Notes under the pieces: generated by a model
What the model was told of the DNA's origin: nothing
Databases searched by the model: none
The model's input: only the letters and a program-made list of their open reading frames with translations
Assembly: GCA_030220185.1 (NCBI GenBank)
Contig: JASPKZ010003844.1
Coordinates: forward strand, 248,001-312,000
DNA length: 64,000 nucleotides
From: Diploptera punctata
Taxonomy: Eukaryota; Arthropoda; Insecta; Blattodea; Blaberidae
Reading direction: 5' to 3'
Shown here: positions 20,400 through 31,350 of the stretch, piece by piece
How the letters are laid out: every line of letters starts with the position of its first letter
Position numbering within the stretch: the stretch's first letter is position 1
Position numbers and translations under genes: made by a program

Positions 20400-20790
20400 T
20401 ATGGAACCACATTGCGAAGAATAAAAAATGGCGATTACTAGAGTCAAATTCGGGTTTCAGGTAAACCGCCATTTCCAATATTCGGATTTCGCTGACTTTT
20501 TGGAGAATACCTTCTTCAGTTTATTTTATAACATATACTGAGTTTCATTGTGAGACGTCGTTTCATCTGAACTCCTACACCTAACAGTCCGATTTTGCTG
20601 GTTAACGAACTCGATCGTTATTTTTCTAATTGCTATATGCCAAGTTTGGTTTCGATGAAACAAAAATTGCGGCAACGGAGATGCACAAACAAACAAACAA
20701 ACACACAAATAGGATCGGTGAAAATCTGTAAAATATTTCAAAAATCTTTGCAAGAGAACAATCTCAATTCCTTCGGAATTTGTTGACAGT
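20400..20790. repeat. Interspersed repeat H, copy 1
   Basis: Shares ordered blocks with 48,490-48,870: GATTTTGCTGGTTAACGAAC, a AAATTGCGGCAAC-type block, and AATTCCTTCGGAATT. It contains an (AAAC)n stretch at 20,685-20,705. Class unknown; no coding. Confidence 0.5.
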
Positions 20791-21078
20791 AATATAAAGT
20801 GTTGCACTCCAAGAAATGAAAACCTATAATTAAAAAAAAAAGAACTAAAGATTGCACAATATTTAATAAGTTCAAAGTTGGGGTTAATGAAATCAGTAAT
20901 TTGTAAATTCAATGAAAATTTAAAAACTGAAAGTTATTGCATAGGCTATAACAAATCAATAAAATAGTACATGTTAATTTATAAATAAGTTGCATATTTG
21001 TAATAAAGAAAAATACACTACATAAAATAGTAGATTATATGTATCATTTCAAATAAAGGTTAAAATAAAAAAAAAAAT

Positions 21079-21168
21079 TCCTCCGGGCCGGATTTGAACC
21101 AGCGACCTATGGATTACTGAATACGCACCAACTACAGTCCACCGCTCTACCAACTGAGCTACCAGAGG
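21079..21168 (-). tRNA. tRNA-Tyr (GTA) with 17-nt intron
   Basis: A full cloverleaf folds on the minus strand. The acceptor stem CCTCTGG / CCGGAGG has all seven pairs (one G-U) and A73. The D-arm is GCTC/GAGC. The anticodon stem GTGGA / TCCAT carries loop CTGTAGA with anticodon GTA. The T-arm is GCTGG TTCAAAT CCGGC. A 17-nt intron lies between positions 37 and 38, the canonical place for tRNA-Tyr. A-box TAGCTCAGTTGG and B-box GGTTCAAATCC are intact. A downstream T-run on the coding strand (21,064-21,077) can terminate RNA polymerase III. It is probably functional and is the parent type of the degenerate copy at 45.8 kb. Confidence 0.93.
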
Positions 21169-22145
21169 AGTACAAGAAATGATGACGCCTTAACGCCTTA
21201 TAAGTAGCTTTACGTATTTATACCATACATCACAATTTATTATAACTATTTTAATTATAAATTATTCATTTCATACAATATTACAATATGATAACATGAT
21301 TTTTTCCCACTGTACCTACAGATACAATAATTTTTAACATGCAGTAATAGTTTATTGTAGTAATGTGAGTGTAATGCGGTTACGTACAGATTATTTCATA
21401 GCAACAAAAAAAAAATATTATGCATATTTAAACTTAAATTAATCCGAAATTAACATGATAAAACAAAGACGGCATAAAAATAATTTTCATTATTTCTGTT
21501 ATTTGTGCTCCGAATAATAAGGCTAGTTTCAGAATGTTGTAAAACATTTGTCGAAATTAGAATGTTTAATCGTTTAATAGATATATTAGAAAAATAATTA
21601 AAAATTATTATGGTCATTTATGGTTCTGTATAAATATCACTTTTTGATCCATAGGTAACTAATAAACACATAACCAATAAATAAGATGTTAGTGAAACAT
21701 TGTGTATGAAACTAATATAACTTTGTCTCATGCTCACCTTACAAAATGCGACAAATCACAAATTCATCTCAATCCAGCATCACCAAGACACAGAATTACT
21801 TCTAGAAATTTACTGCAACTTCTCAGCTGGCTTCAAAAAACACAACTACCACTCGCACATTTATTTCATAACGTTGGTACTATGAACTCTGCATCTTCAT
21901 TTCTTGCCGCTGAACACAACACCGCACCCTCCATGTTCCAAAAGTTCAAACAATTGCCATCTAGCGGGTAAACTACATATTATAAACACCAGTACCCTCT
22001 TACGAGGAATTTCCGAAGTAACTGAAATAATAATAATATAATAAAATATCGAAAATATAGTGAAAAAAAATGCAAAATTATAAGAAAAGTTTTAGGTCCA
22101 CAAGTCATAGGTGAAGCATTTATTTTTTCTTTTAATATAATCTAT
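21169..22145. other. AT-rich DNA without recognised gene
   Basis: The 89-codon frame at 21,702-21,971 has no recognisable motif and ordinary base composition; I do not call it a gene. The stretch 22,050-22,145 adjoins the clpC fragment and may also be of bacterial origin, but I could not assign it. Confidence 0.45.
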
Positions 22146-22454
22146 CATTTTACTCAATTTTTTGATTTCAGCTTGAGCTATTTTATTTACTGGAATTCCA
22201 CTCATCATAGATACTACTTCTTCAACATTTTCTTCGGATACAATTTCTTTATTTTTTTAGAAGATTCTTCCCACTCTTTTTTGTGCTTTTATTAATTGTT
22301 TTTCTATACGTTTTTCTGTATCACGTAATCGTGCTACTTCTTCATATTTTTGACTCTTAACAACTTTAGATTTCTCTTTTCGAATACTTTCTAATTCTTT
22401 TTTTAAAAGAACTATTTTTTGGGGTACTTTTATGTTTTTAATATGAATAGACTC
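22146..22454 (-). pseudogene. clpC: clpC fragment, bacterial (Bacteroidetes-type) origin
   Basis: The minus strand encodes about 100 residues of the middle domain of ClpC, the Hsp100 ATPase that unfolds substrates for the ClpP protease. It begins SIHIKNIKVPQKI, runs through the UVR/coiled-coil segment (KKELESIRKEK, KSQKYEEVARLRDTEKRIEK, KAQKEWEESSK) and ends in the stretch before the second AAA+ module (EENVEEVVSMMSGIPVN, KIAQAEIKKLSKM). VSMM(S/T)GIPV.(K/R)IAQ is diagnostic of ClpC/ClpB-type proteins, and the SQKYEEA/VA.LRD form is typical of Bacteroidetes. Two one-base changes in A-runs (about 22,285 and 22,256) shift and restore the frame. Both AAA+ active sites are absent. It abuts LINE-E at about 22,454. 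The donor is inferred to be the endosymbiont Blattabacterium. Confidence 0.85.
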
Positions 22455-22870
22455 AGAAGTAAAAAGGAAATAAAAATATATACAGACATTCATAGTGATA
22501 TTATAAAACGAAGGTTAAAATTTTATGGCCATATTAAACGAATGAACTCAAATAGGCTTACAAAACAGATAATGGAATTCTACGAAAACAGAAGTAAAGC
22601 TCCAGTGGATACTATGAAGTGGATTGATGAAGTCAAAAAGGACTTAAAATTTGCAGGAATTACTAAAGAAGATATCCCAAACAGAGATGTATTTAGAATT
22701 AAGGTGAATAAGTGGCAAGTTGACCAAGAGGACAAACCGAAGAAAAAACTGGAACAACTTGGACAGATGATAGAAAACTAGCTCATAGCAGAAGAATGAA
22801 AGAAATTTGGGCTCAAAGGAAACACCTCTAAGTACTTTGTGAAGTCCTACATGGGCTCATCCACAATAAA
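22455..22870 (+). pseudogene. LINE-E C-terminal fragment
   Basis: The frame to 22,781 encodes SKKEIKIYTDIHSDIIKRRL, KFYGHIKRMNSNRLTKQIM, KWIDEVKKDLKFAGIT and FRIKVNKWQV. The KRRL.FYGH..RM...RLTK pattern is the C-terminal signature of another insect non-LTR family. The 3' UTR follows and ends in an A-rich tail near 22,870. It is 5'-truncated exactly where the clpC fragment begins. Confidence 0.7.
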
Positions 22871-22879
22871 AAAAATATA

Positions 22880-22978
22880 TAATAAAATAATACTATAATA
22901 TAATAATAATAATTATTATTAATAATAATAATTATTATTAATAATAATAATTATTATTAATAATAATATAATAATATG
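22880..22978. repeat. Self-complementary (AATAAT/ATTATT) repeat
   Basis: Alternating blocks AATAATAATAATTATTATT repeat about three times and are palindromic within each unit. Confidence 0.85.
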
Positions 22979-23069
22979 GTATAAGATGCTCTATATTAGG
23001 AATATATGGAATTAGTGAGGACGAAATTTATTTAATAGAATATAAAATTTATAGTAGGCTACATTAAAT

Positions 23070-25575
23070 TCTATTATGGATGAGATAGGGACCTCAAGAG
23101 AAATGATATTAGCTGGAGATTTTAACAGCAGAATCAGCAAAGAGATAGATAATGATGTAGTTGGACGATATGTAGAATTGGAGAAAAATGACAAAGGTAG
23201 AAGATTGATAGGATTTTGTGAACAATATTCACTTAAAATCCTAAATGGGTTTTACCAACATAGAGATATTCATAAGTATACTTGGCACCAAGATACTTTT
23301 AATCTACAATGAATTATAGATTTTGTAATAATTAAGAAACATTCAATTTTAAAGACCCAGGATGTAAGGGCATACAGAGGATTATCATGCGGAAGTGATC
23401 ACTATTTATTGAATGCAAAAATAATATTTCCATTCCAAATAAAAATGACAGGCTAAATAAAACTAAAAATGAAGAGGAAGTTTTCATGAATTGTCAACAA
23501 CTTTATACAACTTGGATAGTTTGGAGAATGAGAGCACATCATATCTGTATAAGAAAAGGTTAGATGATCAGTTACTAATCTCTATGTTTGACAATGCACA
23601 GGAAGAATACTACTATTTAGTAAAAAGTATTCATCAGGCGGCAAAAGAAGCTTTAGGAGAAGCAAATAGAGAAATAAATAATTTCAAATATTTTAGGAAT
23701 GAGGATTAAGCAAAAGAAACTGCAAATAAAAAAGAAAAATATTTAATGTGGTTGAATACCAAAGATCTGAAAGACAAAATGCAATATAAAGAAGCTCAAG
23801 CAAGAGTTAAAAAGAAAATTACGGAAGCTAAAAATCAGAGCTTGGAACAAAATTGTTTAAAAATTCAAACATGTATTGGAGGAAAACGAAGTACTGAATC
23901 TTGGAGAATTTAAAAAAATTTGAGAAATAAAAAGAAGTAGACAAACAAATGTGCAAACAATACCTATGATTGAATGGGAAAACTATTTTAAAACATTACT
24001 ATCAGAAAACAGAGTATTTAAATTAGATAACGTTCAAAATAATCCAGAAATAAATGAAGATGAACATATATGGACATAGAGAATATTAAAATGAATATTC
24101 AATCATTAAAAAATAAAAGAGCTAGTGGTCCAGGAGGAATACCAGCAGAACTATTCAAACGTGGATCCGACCATTTATTTGAACGACTGAGAAAATTATT
24201 TACAAAATTTATGAATGGTGAAAAAGTTCCTGAAGAATGGAGACTAGTATACATTTCGACAATCCATAAAAAAAGGAAAAAAAGACCAATGTGAAAATTA
24301 TAGAGGTACGAGTATAACAGTAACAAGTACCATGAGAAGACTCTATGGATGTATACTAAAATATTATTTGGAAAAATACTATAGTGATATGGAATTAGAG
24401 GAACAGTCAGGATTTAGAGCAGGTCTTTCCACAACTGACAATTTATTTAGCATTATTCAGGTAATAGAAAAGAAAATGCAATCTGGACAACCTTTGCACC
24501 TACTATTTGTATATTTTGAGAAAGCATACAACAATGTCCCTATAGAGAAACTATGAATTGCTTTAAGATATATGGGAATTAAGACTATAATAATTAAAGC
24601 TATACAAAATGTATATGACAATTGCATATCTAAAATTAAAATTGGCAGTAAATTGTCACATGGTTTCATGATAAATAAAGGTCTTTGTCAAGGTTGTTGT
24701 CTATCACCAACTCTGTTTAAAATATATGTACATGAAATATTAAAGAATTGGAGGAGAAAATGTTCAAGCATGGGAATTCCTATTTCAAACAAAAAAAAAC
24801 TTTATAGAACTTACATTTTGCAGATGATCAATTGTTAATTGCACAAGATTATGAAGATTTAGAATATATGACCAGAGAATTAATAGAAGAATATGAAGAA
24901 TGGGGATTAATTTTGAACATGAAGAAAACAAAATATTTATCAATTGGTAAACCAGAACAAAATTTAATTTTGGAGACTAGAGAAACAATAACATTTTGTA
25001 ATGGGATCATATATTTAGGAATTAAAATAAATAAAAATGGGAGTTATGAAGAGGAAATAAGAAATAAAAATAATAAAGGAAAATTTGCAAGCCTCAATGG
25101 AATATTGTGGAATAAAAATATAAGTAATAAAAATAAAATGAATATATATATATATATATATCATACAGTTGTTAAAAACATTATTACTTATGGAGCAGAA
25201 CTTTGGCCATTAACAACAAATACAAATAAGTATGTCTTGCCAATGGAAATGTATTTTATATGAAGGGCAGCAAGAATTTCAAGAAGAGAAAAAATAGGAA
25301 CTCAGTTATAAGGGAGAAAATGAAGATTGAAGACACTATTTTAGATAATATTAAAACTCAGCAATTAAGATGGTATGGGCATGTCCAGCGAATAGAAGAG
25401 CATCGGCTACCAAAATCTGTTTTGGAATGGAAACTGAGGGAAGACAAGGCAGAGGAAGATCTAAAACCTCCTGCAGTCAGGGAATATATTTATACATGAA
25501 GAAGAAACATCTACAACCGGGAGATTGGATGGACCGACAAAATTGACTATTGGGAATCGGACAATGTCAAAGATA
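23070..25575 (+). pseudogene. LINE-D retrotransposon relic (endonuclease plus RT)
   Basis: A long, stop-ridden polyprotein. The APE-type endonuclease C-half is at 23,076-23,400 (ILAGDFNSRIS, YTWHQDTF, IIDFVIIKK, CGSDHYLL). A linker follows, then the RT: NKRASGPGGIPAELFK (about 24,110), EEQSGFRAGLSTTDN (24,390), FVYFEKAYNNVP, GLCQGCCLSPTLFKIYVHE (24,685), FADDQ box at about 24,817-24,834, WGLILNMKKTKYLSIG (24,900), and a C-terminal zone to about 25,575 (LRWYGHVQRIEEHRLPKSVL). At least six frameshifts or stops. The motifs resemble RTE-like elements; clade assignment is tentative. The 3' end runs into (TATC)n and (AAT)n. Confidence 0.85.
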
Positions 25576-25787
25576 TTAATCAACCGATTATCTGTCTATC
25601 TATCTATAATATATAGTAATAATAGTAATAATAGTAATAGTAGTAATAATAATAAGGCTAAATTTTACAACCTGTGACACCACTTTTTTAATACTTTCAT
25701 AAACTCTTGTCAAATTTTATTCTTATGGATACATTGTATGATGGAACTTAGAAACATTTTTCACGTCACATGTTGTAAAGTATTTAC

Positions 25788-25821
<34 letters not shown>

Positions 25822-26719
25822 TAATTTTTCACAGTTATCCAAAGTGAACATTTGATAACCTATCTATAAAAAGTTTATGACCAAGCTATTATACAAAAAA
25901 AGAGCTATTTGCCTCGTATTCGAAGGTCCCGAGTTGAAACCCCTATGCTGACCAAACTGAGTTTTTATATTTTCTGGATTTATTCAATCGTCAAGGTAAA
26001 TGCTTAGTTGAAATTTTATTGTCAGGAAACCATTTCATCATATTCACCATGCTATAGTATTGTGACTCGAAGTCATGGCCAGGAATCCATTCCATATAGA
26101 ACTCCGACTCAAACTGCTCCTGTCAACTACTACTGGATATAGGGATCTCTTATAAGAGTTATTCTTCAAAGGAGAATAAATCTGGGGTGACTTATATATC
26201 ACCGATGCCATTGTGTCATAAGACTGGATGCAGGGAAATTTTGAATTGAAACATGTGTTCACCAGATTCGCAGTGCATGGTTTCCATCACATGATTCGTG
26301 GAAAGACAAGATACCACCAGCCAGGCTCAGACGATGTATACAAGCGCTGTAGGAATGTGAGACATGCGATAACATACAAATAAAGATATGAATCGCTGAC
26401 GAAATTCTTCACCTCTACGTCTTAATATAATTCAATTCTTGCACATTGTCCGTTTTCTTTCTTCATTTATAGTATTGTAACCCATTGTTGGGGTGGCTTT
26501 CGAATTTCGCGGGCGACGGCAATAGTCAGGATCTCGCCTTGTGTGGTATATTAATTCCGAGTTAGGTTTCAGTTGTAATGTAAACAAAAACATGTAAGAT
26601 TGCATTTTCATTGGCCGAATAACGGTTTTACCTTTGTGCGTGTAAAATATGTAGTTCGCTCTTTAACACTCGAAATAAACAAAATAAAAGTAATAAAAAT
26701 TTATATTATCTAGCACATG

Positions 26720-26722
<3 letters not shown>
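25576..26722. other. Simple repeats and unassigned DNA
   Basis: Contains (AAT)-type microsatellites at 25,618-25,655 and 25,790-25,820, and a segment at 25,670-25,790 that shares CATAAACTCTTGTCAAATTTTATTCT with 61,900-61,935 (repeat I). A B-box-like GAGTTGAAACCCC occurs near 25,930. The stretch 26,460-26,720 (TGTAACCCATTGTTGGGG...) has LTR-like features but no partner. No gene. Confidence 0.4.

Positions 26723-26752
<30 letters not shown>
26723..26752. repeat. (TA)n microsatellite
   Basis: About 14 TA dinucleotides. Confidence 0.9.
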
Positions 26753-26756
<4 letters not shown>

Positions 26757-26816
26757 TTATATGGGACAATCTTAAAATATATAGGCTGATTACAATTTTT
26801 ATAGATTAAATAAGCA

Positions 26817-27092
26817 TTGTTTTATTCATACGCATGCGCGATGCAGAAAATACGTTGTAATTTCAGCTGTTTCAAAATGACCGTTTCTTCAGAATTTCTA
26901 AAACATTGGAATGGAAAGCACGTGAAAAGCGGAGAGAAACAAATTATTTTGAATGTTTTCAAACAGTTTAGTGAAAAATATTCCACGTTAGCCATTGAGG
27001 ATGTGGTGAAAATAACAGCACAATTTACAGATGTGTCAGCATGGAGCATATATTCTGCTCTTAATGAAATTGTAAATGAAGGATATCTATGA
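26817..27092 (+). pseudogene. IS630/Tc1-like transposase, N-terminal HTH fragment
   Basis: The open frame of 91 codons encodes HVKSGEKQIILNVFKQF, AIEDVVKITAQFTDVS and WSIYSALNEIV. The arrangement SGEKQ.ILNV...F ... VV.ITA.FT.VS..S+Y matches the N-terminal helix-turn-helix of insect DDE transposases of the IS630/Tc1 group, which binds the transposon ends. No catalytic domain follows here. A catalytic-domain relic of the same type lies at 28,985-30,478 on the other strand. Whether they stem from one element is unclear. Confidence 0.55.
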
Positions 27093-27504
27093 ATATCATA
27101 GAAGAAACGTCTGATTAGGTAGATACGTAGGCTATATATTTTTTTGACATTTTTTTGGCATAAATAAATAAGAAATAGAGGAAGTTCCTTATAATTGGTA
27201 TAATTTTATCTTGTATTCAGTTTCATTTCCTGTAAAATACGATGTTGTCTAAGAACAACGTTTCTATCGACGACAGTTCCGTACACAATTTACTCACATG
27301 GCAGGTAAAAGTAGCACCACGGTCCCCTAATAGACTATGTCGGCAGGGTAATACCTTATGCAAGTTTTGCTTACAGCACCTACAACTTGAACTTTGCTCG
27401 GAATTAATATAAAGAAGGATTCGTGAACTGTCGATTCACAAATCGGAAAGCCCGCGGATAACTTCCCACATGCGTCTATTTTTTCACACTTGATTCCTCG
27501 AGTC

Positions 27505-27833
27505 TTCGATTGGGCGCCCAAAATGTTTTTAGCCTCACATAATTACGGTAGTTGGACGAGTCAGTCCAACACGAGTCAGTCGTGTCCAAATAGTGGACTG
27601 TAGAAGTTAACTCAAGAGCGAAGACAAGGAGGTGATCTAAGTGAAATTGTTAACGAGGTGAAAGAACAGACAATCAATTAGATTGTGAAGTAAGAGAATT
27701 TATTAGCAGCAAATTATTTGTGAAAAATCAGTGAAATTGTGTGACGTAAATAAAGTGAATTTTGAAAGTGTAAATACCTGAGGTGTCTAATGGAATTCCA
27801 TCTGAATCCTACTCATTGGTATAGGGGACAATA
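27505..27833 (-). mobile_element. Candidate LTR with primer-binding-site-like sequence
   Basis: On the minus strand a 311-bp segment runs TGTCCCC ... AAAAACA (27,833-27,523), followed after TTT by TGGGCGCCCAATCG, which resembles LTR-retrotransposon primer-binding sites. No second LTR, gag or pol was found. The plus strand has an AATAAA near 27,753, so orientation is uncertain. Confidence 0.3.
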
Positions 27834-28179
27834 TTAAAATAAATAATTAATTCAACTCAATCAAGTAATTTCATCTATTTATTTATTAACTAATAATAAA
27901 TATATCTCATCCAAGTATTTTATTCAATTATTTCTTCACAATTCCATAATTCATTGTTGTACTACTATAAAAATAATATATTATTATTATTATTATTATT
28001 AACCATTATTATTTATTATTCCATTCCAATAACTTAGCTTAACCTCTCATCTTATGGATACGTTTTACATGCCACACGTCATCATGGCTTCACAGTAGGA
28101 AGACTGTAGGGAGGGGGATTTTAAACTGTGGATCACACGTACTATTTTGGACCACACAGGTGAGTGATTATTATTATTA

Positions 28180-28235
<56 letters not shown>

Positions 28236-28594
28236 TTAATTTATTAACTAGAAGAAAATCGAGAAAATGTAATGTAAAAATACATATTAGGGTAAGGTGC
28301 AAAAAGTGGACATCCGGATTTCGAGACAATTTTGGTTTTAAAATGAAGCTTAGGAACATCAAACATAAAAACATAAAAAAATTGCTGATGTTGCAGAAAC
28401 AAACGAGAAAAATAATTTATAAAGCAGTATTTTTATGTTTCCTGAAGAATATGACTCCTGTTCCGAAATTGAAATGTTAGTCCAGGAATTAAAAAAGAAA
28501 AAGTCATTATTTTTATGTTTTTCTTAATGTATCCATTTGGTCCTCTTATACAAGTTTATAGGTCGTATTTTAAGTCTAGTTAATTATAGTTAAT
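27834..28594. other. AT-rich DNA with (ATT)n
   Basis: Holds (ATT)n arrays at 27,980-28,000 and 28,163-28,235. Some open sequence at 28,240-28,500 (YDSCSEIEMLVQELKKKK on the plus strand) may be a transposase remnant, but I cannot assign it. Confidence 0.4.
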
Positions 28595-28919
28595 GTCCAC
28601 CGCTGTGGTCTCGAGGTAGCGAGCTGCCTTGTCACGCAGCGGGCCCGGGTTCGATTCCCGGTCGGGGCAGTTTTTCTGGGTGAGGTTTTTGTCGGGGTTT
28701 TTCCTCACCTGTAAGACAAATGTCAGGAAAACTTTAAGGCCCAAACGGTCTCCAAAATCATATGGCCATCATCATCCTTATCATTATAATCATCATCATC
28801 CTTCACCGGTGTGGAAAGCAACGGGAAGCTACACACCTACAATTCCCTAGTAAAGCATAGCATGTAAATTCTATGATTGCAGTGAAAGACCTGCCCTCGA
28901 GCAGAATTACTATGGATGG
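28595..28919 (+). mobile_element. SINE-1
   Basis: Full SINE-1 with B-box GGGTTCGATTCCCGG, shortened near 28,850. AATTATAGTTA is repeated at both flanks (28,582-28,592 and 28,920-28,930) as target-site duplication. Confidence 0.9.
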
Positions 28920-29415
28920 AATTATAGTTATTTATTTTAAATACATTATGAGCATTATTTACAGATGGAAGAAAATGTGAAGAACGATTTAGTTGACTGT
29001 GTCCATAAACATTATCATAAAAAAGAAAACCATTTTCATGACAGGTAGTGCTACTGTGGCGTGTTTCATGACATAGAAAGAAAACACGAACACATTATTA
29101 CTCACATTAATTGGAGCCAGGCAGTGTTCAATTTCTTCAAGCCCAGAAGCTTCATTGTCACTTGTGTCGCTGGATTCCTCACTCAAATCAATAACATTTT
29201 CCTCCATGTTATCCATAACGTTTTCCAAATCCCATAGCTTGTTTTCTTCCTGTGTGACATATTGGATGCAGTTACGCCAATTCTCTGCTGTCACAGTTGT
29301 AAAAGCTTCGTGAACGTGTTTACGTACGTCAGAAAGTTTGAAAGTCGTGTTATTTCTGGCTACATAACCCTTCACCTGACTCCATACAATTTCTATCGGA
29401 TTTAAGTTACAGTGA

Positions 29416-30205
29416 CTATTTAACTCATGCCACAAATGCTAGTTAATGACCAATCACGTTTCAATGAATGTTATTTCACCTCGCTCTTTATCGATTTCTA
29501 TTATCAGCTCCTGATTTTGTGATAAAGAAAGCTCCTCCTTTTTTAATGTTCTGAACAGGTCAAAGCATTATTTTTCTCCAACAAATACATTGAATATAGC
29601 AAATAACGAAAAGATTAATATTTAATTTTAGGAAGTTATATTTTGAGGTTATTTTAATTATATTATTTTTAGTCTGGACATCTTACCTCAATATTAATGT
29701 TGGGAAAGCTGACGATAAAACAGAATTGTTTTGAAACACGTCCAAGAACAAATCAACATTAATATTGAGGTAAGATGTCCAGACTAAAAATAATATAACG
29801 AAAAGATTCCTTGATTTTACTGAGTTGTTTACTAAAAAATAAATGAATAACCCGTAATGTTGATTATGATATATAGTTTGATGTGTTTCATTATTTCTCC
29901 ACTTGGGTGCACTCTTACAATATCGCGATCTTATTTGGCAATAAATAATTTGATCAAGCAGCAGTGAATGAACATAATCTCACATTTCTGATTTGTTTTC
30001 AAACATCGCCGTTTACATTAAATATATAAATATTTTAAAATAACTATAGTTAAACAATGATTTGTGAGTAAACAGCTTAATTTTATTTGTTAAATAGTCC
30101 TAACAAATGCCACTCTTGATTTCCAAATTCTCTAGCTAAATTCACTCCTCACTTCATGAGTCGTGAATTTATCGATAATTTGGAAATCACTCGTGGCATT
30201 ACTTA
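29416..30205 (-). mobile_element. HINE (Helentron-like) copy C inside a transposase gene
   Basis: Bounded by TGA at 29,413-29,415 and 30,206-30,208. The 11-bp repeat GACTATTTAAC (29,414-29,424) is repeated inverted at 30,089-30,099, and the second is followed by a terminal hairpin (arms 30,105-30,127 and 30,179-30,202). Removing the element joins two halves of a transposase reading frame, so its limits are well supported. It contains a secondary hairpin insertion at 29,617-29,794. Confidence 0.75.
29617..29794. repeat. Hairpin insertion with 14-bp target duplication
   Basis: Inserted into HINE copy C with ATAACGAAAAGATT duplicated at 29,603-29,616 and 29,795-29,808. Perfect 43-nt inverted arms lie at 29,660-29,702 and 29,754-29,796, with a 51-nt loop. 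No coding. Confidence 0.85.
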
Positions 30206-30596
30206 TGATAAAGGGACAACGTAGTATTGTATGATCTGCTTGTTCGGCCATGTCACCTATTACATATATTTATTAAACTGTGATCCGTGAGCCCTTACCA
30301 ATGGAAGTAATTCTACCTTAACCATACCCTTCTCATCGCAAGGTATGTCTTTTGATTTTAACCAGGCTATTATAACATTCTTTTTACAGGATTTATTTAG
30401 GATGCATATGTAACTACTGGCGTAATGAGTGTTTTGTTTAACCTTATTTTTGCTGTTTTCGATACAGTATTTCATCATTTTTTACAATAAAACGAGAATT
30501 TAGCGCAGAAAATGTATCAGTTTCAGAAGAATTCTATAAAAGTAAGAACATTGATAATGACTAACTACAGACTATATATAAATTCGAATTTCATGA

Positions 30597-30672
30597 TATT
30601 ATTATTATTATTATTATCATTATTATCATCATTATTATTATCATTATCATTATCATTATTATTATCATTATT

Positions 30673-30707
<35 letters not shown>

Positions 30708-30756
30708 CATTATTATTATCATTATTATTATCATTATCATTATTATTATCATTATT

Positions 30757-30788
<32 letters not shown>

Positions 30789-30901
30789 CATTATTATTAT
30801 TATTATTATTATTATCATTATTATTATCATTATTATTATTATCATTATTATTATCATTATTATTATTATTATTATTATCATTATTATTATTATTATTATT
30901 A

Positions 30902-30940
<39 letters not shown>
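30597..30940. repeat. (ATT/ATC)n microsatellite
   Basis: About 340 bp of ATT units with interspersed TTATCA. Open frames across it on both strands are low-complexity artefacts. Confidence 0.95.
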
Positions 30941-31243
30941 GTCAGAGGCGTTATAATAAATTATAAAATAAATAAATAATAATGGTATGGTGACATTATT
31001 ATTGTGTTTGTTTTGAGTCTAAGAGATAAAAAAAATGTACTGTTTCGTAACGCCAAAGGAAATGTTATAGTAAATTAAATTTTTACTTATATTAAATTAA
31101 TTTTATCCATAAAATTATGTATTTATGACACCTGGTGGTTATATAACTAATATTATAAATGACCTTACCTTAAGGGAATTAATCCATTACTTTCCATAGA
31201 GAAAAAAAATTAAGCAATACCAAATTAATGTTGCAAAACCTCT
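30941..31243. other. No recognised feature
   Basis: AT-rich spacer between microsatellites. Confidence 0.6.
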
Positions 31244-31254
31244 GGGGAGAGAGC

Positions 31255-31300
<46 letters not shown>

Positions 31301-31350
31301 GAGAGAGAGAGAGAGAGGGAGAGAGTGAGAAAGAAAGAGGGGGAGAGTGG
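31244..31350. repeat. (GA)n microsatellite
   Basis: An interrupted (GA)n run; the frames over it are artefacts. Confidence 0.9.

Larger units (their letters stand above)
28985..30478 (-). pseudogene. IS630/Tc1-like DDE transposase, split by HINE copy C
   Basis: The minus-strand gene runs from about 30,478: NKSCKKNVIIAWLKSKDIP, KVELLPLVRAHGSQFNKY, then with one frameshift VIGDMAEQADHTILRCPF up to about 30,209. It continues after the insertion at 29,412 with HCNLNPIEIVWSQVKGYVAR, FKLSDVRKHVHEAF and TAENWRNCIQYV, and an acidic tail (LSEESSDTSDNEASG). LNPIE.VW is the DDE_3 motif carrying the third catalytic acid. The order KK..II.WL ... ELL.LV..H ... HT.LR.PP(Y)HC.LNPIE is typical of this family. 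The first two catalytic Asp regions are not recovered. HINE copy C interrupts it just before the HC.LNPIE motif. Confidence 0.8.

Noticed and set aside
21702..21971. 89-codon frame with Met start
   Set aside because: No recognisable domain, no splice context, surrounded by AT-rich decay; length is expected by chance.
27100..27112. GAAACGTC near a CTGATTAG, reminiscent of hammerhead core boxes
   Set aside because: Boxes are in the wrong order and no stems can be formed.
30512..30979. Long open frames of Leu/Ser and Ile/Met residues on both strands
   Set aside because: They are translations of an (ATT/ATC)n microsatellite; no real coding signal.
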